This document shows positions 57,007 through 64,000 of a DNA stretch of 64,000 nt, piece by piece. The notes under the pieces were generated by a model. The model was not told the origin of the DNA and ran no database searches. It was given only the letters and a program-made list of their open reading frames with translations. Within the stretch, counting starts at the first letter, position 1; the number at the start of each line of letters is the position of its first letter. Made by a program: the position numbers and the translations under genes. This DNA is from Colocasia esculenta (lineage: Eukaryota; Streptophyta; Magnoliopsida; Alismatales; Araceae), in NCBI GenBank assembly GCA_014218235.1, contig CM024766.1:53863545-53927544 (forward strand). The letters are read 5' to 3'.

Positions 57007-59564
57007 TGTAACGACCCTCCTTATACCGGTACGGTTATACCAACCCACATCGATATAATGAACACTGCTACAGTGGGACATTTACCCAACAGTTATACAA
57101 TAGGCTGAAATATACCTAAATACATTCACATAGTAGTGGAAAAGAAATAGCCAAGTGTAACTTCTTATTCCATCATCCACATTCTATTCACAGTCCATAT
57201 ATAGAAGAAAAGAAATCTAAGCTTTTCATAACTGAGTAATGAAATAAATACATTGTCCACAACTTTCCACTAAATAAGTACACAAATCCCAAAGGTAGAG
57301 CAAGTCTACACTTATTACATACTTATGAAAAATAAAAGTACAACGCCAAGTCCAAAACAAGGTTTCCTACTCCCGCTCCGAGTCACTCCTAACGATCTCC
57401 TCGGAAGAAGTAGAAATCTCTGCACCTGTACGCCGAAGCAAAGTGAGTTCAAATGAACTCAACAAGTAACACCAAACACACTAAACTTACATGCATCACA
57501 TAACTTTCACATTTTCATACTACACAATATCATATAAACATGGATTTAACAATTAATTCGAGTAAAAATCCTAAACATGATGTCTACACATGTTACATAT
57601 GGAAATTGTCTTATACAAAATTTTCAATAACTTAAAGCCTATCACATACTTTCTACACACTTTTCCATATATTAAACTAAGCTCATTTAACCACATTCAC
57701 ACACACTTACAAGTTAAACATTAGTTAATTTAAACATGGAGTTTGTACACATAAATAAGAGACAATTCTAGCATGGATTCTATAATCATTTTAACATGGA
57801 TAACACATTTATACTCATGAAAAGGTTGTTGTTTTGCTATGTACATATTATAATCATTTAAGAAGTTATCAATTTATATGCTGTCATAAGAATTCATATT
57901 AACACATGATCACTTACACAATTTCACAATTTACACATTCACTTTCACTTAAACACAAGTTCACATTTATTAAATGCCGTGACACATAGCCCAAACCACC
58001 TTTTAGAAGGACACACACTAATCACATCACATATCTGTCACCTAGGCATTACAGTGATAAATCTTAGTTACTGTGCAGAACCGGGAGAAGCAATCTCCAC
58101 CCTAACCAGCGATACTTGTTCGCCTCCAGGATTTAATCCCAATGCCCGTGAGACATCACACACTATGAACCTTCCCGTGGGGACTTTACCACAGTATGGT
58201 TCCACAGCCCTCTAAGGTAGCAGTGTCACCCATTGGCACATTTACACATTTTTCTTAATTTCCAACACACACTTAAGGCATAATTTTTAACACAACCATT
58301 TCATGCTCACACATTTACACATTTCAGTATTACCTAGCATGGTACTACTGTTCTCAGAATTTACACATTCAAAATAAGTCTAATCATGCAGAATTTTGCC
58401 GATTTTAATACCAACACATTAACATACCTTAATGTATCAATATCACACATGAAATTGAAATGTATAGCTACTGTCATCATTTCAATACAAAAGTTTAACC
58501 AAAAACCAAAACCTATTACAAGTTAACCATCATGCATATAAATTTTCGCATTTTTCTGAATTACACACTAATTATGAAAATTTTAACAGTGGAATCACAT
58601 AAGACTAAAATAACCAAACTAACATGAATTTTCATTGTTCGGATTCATAATTCATTATATACATGTATACTGACAGTTCTAATCATGTGACAAATTCTAG
58701 CGATTTAACTATTTCCATATCATTTAATAGAATTTCTTCACTAATTAAGCATGCTCATTATTTTTCAGTTCAAGAAATCTAAAATTTACACAGTTATCAG
58801 AAAATTCCCAAATTTTAACAACATGCCCTGACATTGATTTAAGCACCACAGAAAATTTCTGTCACTTAAATTTCACAAGGATAACATAAACAATAATTTA
58901 CAATATTCAAAACCTATTTAACATGTATTTCAAAAATTTTAATAAATAATACACTTAACGAAATTTCACAGAAATTACACAACATGCTCCACTACACATA
59001 TTACATAACATATAAAATTTACCATATATCCTCATGCGCAGAAATCCGAAAAATAGCTTATAAAGGCAGATAGTCCACTGTTCTTGCCTGAAGAACTCAA
59101 CGGCAAGGGTATGGCCGTTTACTCATGTTAACGGCAACATAGGGTGCCACCAACTCAGGATCTTAACGGCAAGGGATCCCACCGTTAAGTTCCTATCTGT
59201 GCAAAACACAGACTGAACGCAAGAAACTTGGTGAAATTGGGGTTCCAGGACACGAATAAAATTCCAGAAAAATACCTAGGACCTACTAGACGTATGTAAG
59301 AGTGATGTGAAAGGGTTACTTGCCTCATGGAAAATCTACAAGCAACGATTTAAGCCGGAGAAGCCCTCCTCGCCAAAGCCAAAGAGTCCTCAAAACTCCC
59401 TCGATCCGAGTTCTGTGATGATCTCCTTTGCACACCAGTGTGGGGAAGCCGTTCCCGGATGTTCAGAGCCCTCTCCAGTCATTGTAGAATGTCGGATGAA
59501 GCCTCAAATTGCCGGATCAAGGAGTTCCAAAGTCGGGATTCGCACATAAAATGTTAGGGTTTTT
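57007..59564 (-). repeat. 5' LTR of element F, visible part
   Basis: It is homologous to the 3' LTR from its TGTAACG end for about 2.56 kb. It stops in a run of T (59560-59564), exactly where the 3' LTR continues with GACAAATAG. The remaining 0.5 kb or so should lie beyond G and E, off-window. Minus-strand GTACAG|GTGCAG (donor 57425) is a candidate leader splice donor. Confidence 0.9.
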
Positions 59565-60698
59565 TGTTGGCCCTTTATGTACGGCAGCAAGATAACCTAG
59601 AAGGGGGGTGAATAGGTTTTTCTGAAATTTGAAATCAAAACGTGAACACTTAAAAGTTTGGTTAGTGTTAGTGTGATGAAGAGTGGCAGTGCGGAAGCAA
59701 AAGAACAATCACACAAAATGACACAGGAGATTTATCCTGGTTCGGCCCTTCCCACATAGAAGTCCTACGTCTAGTCCTAAAGCAAACTCTTGGGATTTCA
59801 CTAACCGAAGGTACTGTCCCCTTCAAGGACACTACAACACCCTGGATACCCCACCAAGTCTTCTTCTCTTTCTCGGGAAAGAAGGCAGCCTACTTCTTTT
59901 CTAGGATCAGAAGCAAACCTACTTCTTTTATAGGTTCAGAAGTAAACCTCCTGGAACAAACCCCAGTGCGGTTCTGCTAGACTTAAACCCCCACCTGTTG
60001 GTACAAACCCCAACAAGGTTCTGCTAGACACTAACCTCTAGCTAGGTTACACACTATATACAGTCCTACAGCTGGACAGAAATCTTTCATAGAAAAGAAA
60101 GATCAGACTGAGAGCTATTACAAGATGAACACTCAGGACTTAGCTCACAGTCACAGACTCTCCCCCAAGATTACAATGAGCACAGGGAGAATGGACTAGA
60201 AGAAGGCTTGAAGGCGATGAAGACTTCTGCTTTGAAAGCTTCTGTAGATTTTTGGCTCGAGCTCTTCTCTCTTTCTCTAAGTGTTTGTGGCGTGAAGGTT
60301 CTTCTCACAGTTGTACACTCCTTGAATGATTTTTGGGAAGGCTCTCCTTTTGTTCTTCAGCAATGCTCCATCTTTATACGAGCAGCTTGAATGGATCCGT
60401 TGAAGAGATCCGTTGGAGTTCTAGCCGTTGCTCATCTCTTCTTCATTTGTCTTAATCAGACTCTGATGGTCTTCGAGGTTTGTACACATAGAAGAAAGTG
60501 TTAGCATAAAAGAGTGTTTATGATAAACGATGCATAGTACTGTGCTTCTGCTAACATACTGAAAATAGTAGTTCATATCTATCTGAAATATGCATGCAGC
60601 TTTTGTCAGAAGATATCTGACTTTTCATTTAAGCGCCAAGCATATTTGAAATATAAAGACAATCTGTGTTTGATCAGAATCCTTGAAGAAATCGTTAT
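59565..60698 (-). repeat. G, LTR fragment of another Sirevirus-like element, cut by E
   Basis: It begins TGTTGGCCC on the plus strand, directly after T-rich F LTR sequence; TTTTT may be its target site. Near this end it has the same two landmarks, in the same order, as the 3' parts of the A, B and C LTRs: CTAGAAGGGGGGTGAATAG (59598-59616) and CCGAACCAGGATAAATC (minus, 59745-59729). So it is the 3' part of a minus-strand copia LTR. I see no palindrome cluster or coding sequence in this part. E interrupts it after GTTAT (60694-60698). Confidence 0.72.
60694..60698. repeat. Candidate target-site copy of E (GTTAT)
   Basis: These are the five bases before the E LTR. The matching copy would be beyond 64000. 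Confidence 0.5.
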
Positions 60699-62373
60699 TG
60701 AAGGATCGAAATAAATGTGTGGAAAAGATCTAGAAGGGGGGGGGATGAATAGATCTTAGCCACTTTTGCGGAAGCTTAAATAATTTTTAAAACTATTTAG
60801 AATCAGAGGCAATGTTATCAGTGAAAAGCTACTGATCTGATTAGATTGGAGTGAGTTGAAAAACTTAGATGTGAATCAAGTTGATTAAGTGAATTGAAAA
60901 CGAATCCTATGCAAGCATCTAGCGGATGAATCAGTCAAACCACAGAAAACAAATGCACAAGGATTTTTAGGTGGTTCGGAAATCACCCATGTGATTCCTA
61001 CATCCACCCCTCACAACCCGTGAGGATTCACTAACACAACTGGGTAACACACCCACTGGAGCCTGACAACTCCAACACTGAAGAGCTTACAACTCACACC
61101 ACTTCTAGAGCAAGACTACTCTAGAACAACTGAGCAAGACTGCTCAACCCACACTTGAGTTTGACAACTCAACACTGAGCACACCGGCTCACAACAACCT
61201 GAGCACAAGGCTCACACATAGACTTGCTAGACACCAACTTAAGACAAGATCTCCTAGCAACAGATCTAGTCGAAATTTGAGAACACTAATGAGAATTATG
61301 CAGAAGCACTTGCATAATCTCAAGAGATATCTCAGAAGAACAGAAGTAAAGTAAAATGTATTGAAAGGCTTCGTTCTTCAAGTGTACTCCCTTGTAGAAG
61401 CTTGGATTGGGAAGAAGCTTGTAAACATGAAGTCCAAGACGATGCTCTGCAATCTGGGAGGTTGGACCTTCCTTGAATTCTTCTCCAACGATGGCTTCTA
61501 CTTGATCTGCTTCCTTGAGATGCTTCAGAGGCTTCTTTAAAGATCAAACCACAATTCTCACGCCTTGAATTGGTGAGAAGAGGTCTTCAGGAAACTCCAG
61601 GAAGGCAGAGGAGGGAGACACGAACTCTTATGGCCGCCAGGAATTTTTCAGGAGGCTCTAAGAGGTTGGTTGGGTCTCTCTTTTTGAAGGCAGGCCAAAA
61701 AGGACCTTTTATACCCTTAGGATTCCAAAGATACCCTTTTGGGGTACAAGGGCACGCTTTCCAAGAGAGATTCTGATCGCCCTAGAAGGACACGTGGCAG
61801 CCATCAGCTCTTAGGATGAAAAGTTTCCGTAGTGTGTCGACCTGCCCTGGTGGGTGTGTCGATACACTATCCCAAAGATAGAAAACCTGTTCTGGGAGAG
61901 AGGTCCCGTGTCGACCTGCTCTTGAGTGTGTCGACCTGCTGCCCCAATTCCTCAAACTGGCTGTTCTGGGAACTGGGTCTAGTGTCGACCTGCCCTGGGA
62001 GTGTGTCGACCTGGGTACCCTTGATCTCTGGAAAACTGCCACTCGTGTCGACACACTCTTGACATGTGTCGACACACTCTTGACATTTTTACACAATTTT
62101 TTCTTTGAATCTGTGTTGATGTGTCGACACCATTGATGGGTGTGTCGACACATCTTTTGCATAAAAATGTTTGTACCTGAAAAATAAACACATATATCAT
62201 TAGTTAAATGATTTATCATGACTATAAATGATAAATGTGATTTGCAAAATACTTTTTGAACATGAATTTCAGGTATGATGTTTTTGACATGCTTCAATTA
62301 AATTGCTTTAAGAACACTCCTTGTCATCATCAAAATAGGAGGGAAATGATATGAATTTGCATTCAACCCAACA
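60699..62373 (-). repeat. 3' LTR of element E (1,675 bp)
   Basis: It has the same ends as the B LTR (TGTTGGGTTGAATG and CGATCCTTCA on the minus strand). It has only one 75-base unit where B has two, which explains the length difference. The GTCGAC cluster lies at 61834-62155. Confidence 0.93.
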
Positions 62374-62751
62374 ATCTCCCCCTTTTTGATGATGGCAACA
62401 TTAAATCCATATTTGAATGTGGTTTTGATGAAGTGTGATTTTTTAAGCAATTTTTATTGTTTAAGTTTTTGTTTTTCTTTTTGTTCATACTTGTCAATGT
62501 CCTTTTGATATTGTTCAGTAACAATTGATGATATTTTTGTGAGATACAATGTTACTTGAAATTAGAAGTTTTGTGCACACAAGTCAACAATTGAACAAGT
62601 ATTCACACACAAAGACAAAAGTTTGTATTGAAGCCAATTGAAGCCAAACAACCATTTCATTTCATTCATTTCATTCAAAAGATCATTACATCAAAATATT
62701 ACATTCAATTCATTCATTCTTCTCCCCCTTTGACATTATCAAAAAAGATGT
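62374..62751 (-). promoter_or_regulatory. Polypurine tracts and 3' untranslated stretch of E
   Basis: AAAAAGGGGGAGAT on the minus strand lies at 62374-62387, next to the LTR. A second GGGGGAGAAG core is at 62719-62731. AT-rich sequence between them matches B. Confidence 0.85.
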
Positions 62752-64000
62752 TCATTGGGTAGAAGATGGAGGAGGAGGAGGAATTGGAGCTAGAAGCATC
62801 TCAATGTCTGACAATCTTTTGTCCATTGACTTCATGCTTGACTTTATCTGTTCATGGATAGTTGTCAGCCGAGTGTGAAGATAATGCTCCATTTTATCAG
62901 TATGCTCTATCAAGGTGCTCTGAGTTCTTTTCAGTTCATCTGAAACAGGTTGAGAACTTGATGAGCCAGCTGACCAACCAGGTCTTTGCATTATCTTGAA
63001 TTCCATGGTCAATGCTTTAAGCTGCTTGTCTATGTGCTCATTGAAATTCCTCATACTTTCCAAATCATCCACAAAATGAGCAAATGACAGTCTGGTGCTG
63101 GAAATCTCATGCAATGTTTGGTTGGTGTTGAAGACATCTTTTGGGAATTTGCCAATATTCCCTTCATAACTATCTCCAACTTGTCTTGATGCTCTTTTAA
63201 CTGTAGAGAGGCATCTCCCAATGTGCCAATCAACCTATTGAACCTTTGAGCTGCATAATCTGAAGCTGCCTTCTGTTCAATAAATTTGGCAGATACTGTG
63301 TTTTCCAGTCTTTGAATCCGTAGCTCAAAAGATGTGGACATGGATTGTGAGGAGTTGAAGGATTCAAATTTGTCATTGAGGAATGATATCAATTCTGGTG
63401 GAACAGGAGGCCCACCAGAAGATGTGGATGGTTGGAATGAGGGTTGTGGAGAAAATGAGGAAGCTGAGGTGAGAGAGGAGCATGGAAAGGACTATCACCT
63501 TCATTGTAACTTGAGGCTGATCCTCATGCATAGGAGGCTGATCCTCTTGACTTAGGGGCTGGTCCCCTTCAGCTGGAGGCTGTTCCTCTTGTACTTGGGG
63601 CTGATCCCCTTGAGCCTGAGGCTGATCCTCCTGAGGTTGGGGCTGTTCCCCTTGAACTTGAGGCTGTTCCTCTTGAACTGGAGGAGCCTCAACCACAGCT
63701 GGTCCTCTTCTAATTTGATTTCCCTCCAATCTGAATCCCATAAACTTCTGGATATTCTTGAAAGTGTAGATGTTTGACTTGGGAATGGATTGGAATTTTT
63801 CATTTTCCAATGGCACACCAAAGTGCTTGAACACTGAGGTCAGATGTGCTCCATAAGGTAGAGATCTCTTGAGGTCTGCTCTTGTAGTTTCAGAAATGAT
63901 TTGATAAAGAATCACATGAAGGTTGACCTTGATATCTTTGACCATGCAATAGAGTATGAATCTCTGGATATCTGTCAATCTATCCCTCCCACCACCTTGA
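62752..64000 (-). pseudogene. Env-like ORF of E with acidic Gln-Pro repeats, partial and broken
   Basis: From the window edge down come a globular part (IQRFILYCMVKDIKVNLH and FKHFGVPLENEKF, 63978-63720), an acidic EQPQ/DQP repeat of seven to eight residues in about eight copies (63700-63510), a Ser/Pro stretch, and coiled-coil-like segments (FELRIQRLENTVSAKF; MDKRLSDIEMLL) with a Pro-rich tail. Frame changes near 63510-63390 and near 63110-63150 break it. It is related in position and outline to the A and C env-like ORFs. No membrane segment is visible near the C-terminus, unlike C. The function is unknown. Confidence 0.65.
63510..63700 (-). repeat. Imperfect 21-24 bp tandem repeat coding EQPQ-type units
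   Basis: On the plus strand, units of the form GAGGCTGATCCTCTTG or GGGGCTGTTCCCCTTG follow each other, giving about eight Gln-Pro acidic repeats in the env-like ORF. The size is in-frame, suggesting expansion while the ORF was still coding. Confidence 0.8.

Larger units (their letters stand above)
49044..59564 (-). mobile_element. Gypsy element F (Tekay/Del type), nearly complete
   Basis: On the minus strand: 5' LTR (visible 59564-57007, the rest cut off by G), primer site, intron-containing gag, pol with a chromodomain-like end, polypurine tract, 3' LTR. The LTRs are similar by eye, with scattered substitutions and a few small indels. Only three in-frame stops spoil the coding region, so F is younger than its host D. 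It is inserted in D's 5' leader. Confidence 0.9.
60699..64000 (-). mobile_element. Sirevirus E, same family as B, 3' part only
   Basis: The 3' LTR (60699-62373), two polypurine tracts and the env-like ORF are visible; pol and gag lie off-window to the right. LTR ends and content match B with a few percent differences by eye. E retains the env-like ORF that B has lost. Confidence 0.9.

Noticed and set aside
59307..59549. 80-codon plus-strand ORF near the G insertion
   Set aside because: It is within the F 5' LTR, and the matching 3' LTR region does not keep an equivalent frame.

Overview
This 64 kb window is flowering-plant nuclear DNA, and I see no host gene in it. It is one nest of LTR retrotransposons inserted into each other. 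The plant assignment rests on primer sites matching plant initiator tRNA-Met, Sirevirus-type Ty1/copia elements with env-like ORFs, chromodomain Ty3/gypsy elements of Tekay/Del type, and GTTRG/GTAYNT...AG introns of 71-94 bp. I cannot name the species.

Layout, with my own labels. The outermost visible element is H, a Sirevirus fragment (LTR end 16753-17441, internal part 17442-18169). Left of it lies X2, an LTR of a long-LTR gypsy (13311-16752). Inside X2 sits copia element A on the minus strand (from before base 1 to 13310). Inside A sits X1, a complete solo LTR (2486-6173) of the same family as X2 in the opposite orientation. Right of H, gypsy element D (minus) starts at 18170. D is split by Sirevirus C (plus, 20426-45446) inside its integrase zinc finger. 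C is split in gag by Sirevirus B (minus, 23509-34726), whose LTRs are nearly identical. D is split again in its 5' leader by gypsy F (minus, 49044 onward). F's 5' LTR is split at 59565 by a Sirevirus-like LTR, G, and G is split at 60699 by E, a relative of B that runs off the window. The depth is four levels on the left (H>X2>A>X1) and five on the right (H>D>F>G>E).

Each copia element has gag, protease, integrase, RT and RNase H, with an env-like ORF downstream of pol in A, C and E. In B only a stub of that ORF remains. The gypsy elements have gag, protease, RT, RNase H, integrase and, in F, a chromodomain-like C-terminus. All coding regions are broken. B and F are closest to intact: B has one frame change within pol, and F has three in-frame stops.

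The most interesting points are these. (1) D and F share two apparent spliceosomal introns in gag, both phase 0 at homologous positions, plus a splice-donor consensus in the LTR and an acceptor just before the gag ATG. (2) The copia LTRs carry family-specific clusters of short palindromes with a TCGA core, repeated in gag and the pol-env spacer of A and B. (3) Non-coding blocks downstream of pol are conserved between A and B. (4) D, F and C carry many CAG-to-TAG type stops, as expected from decay of methylated DNA.
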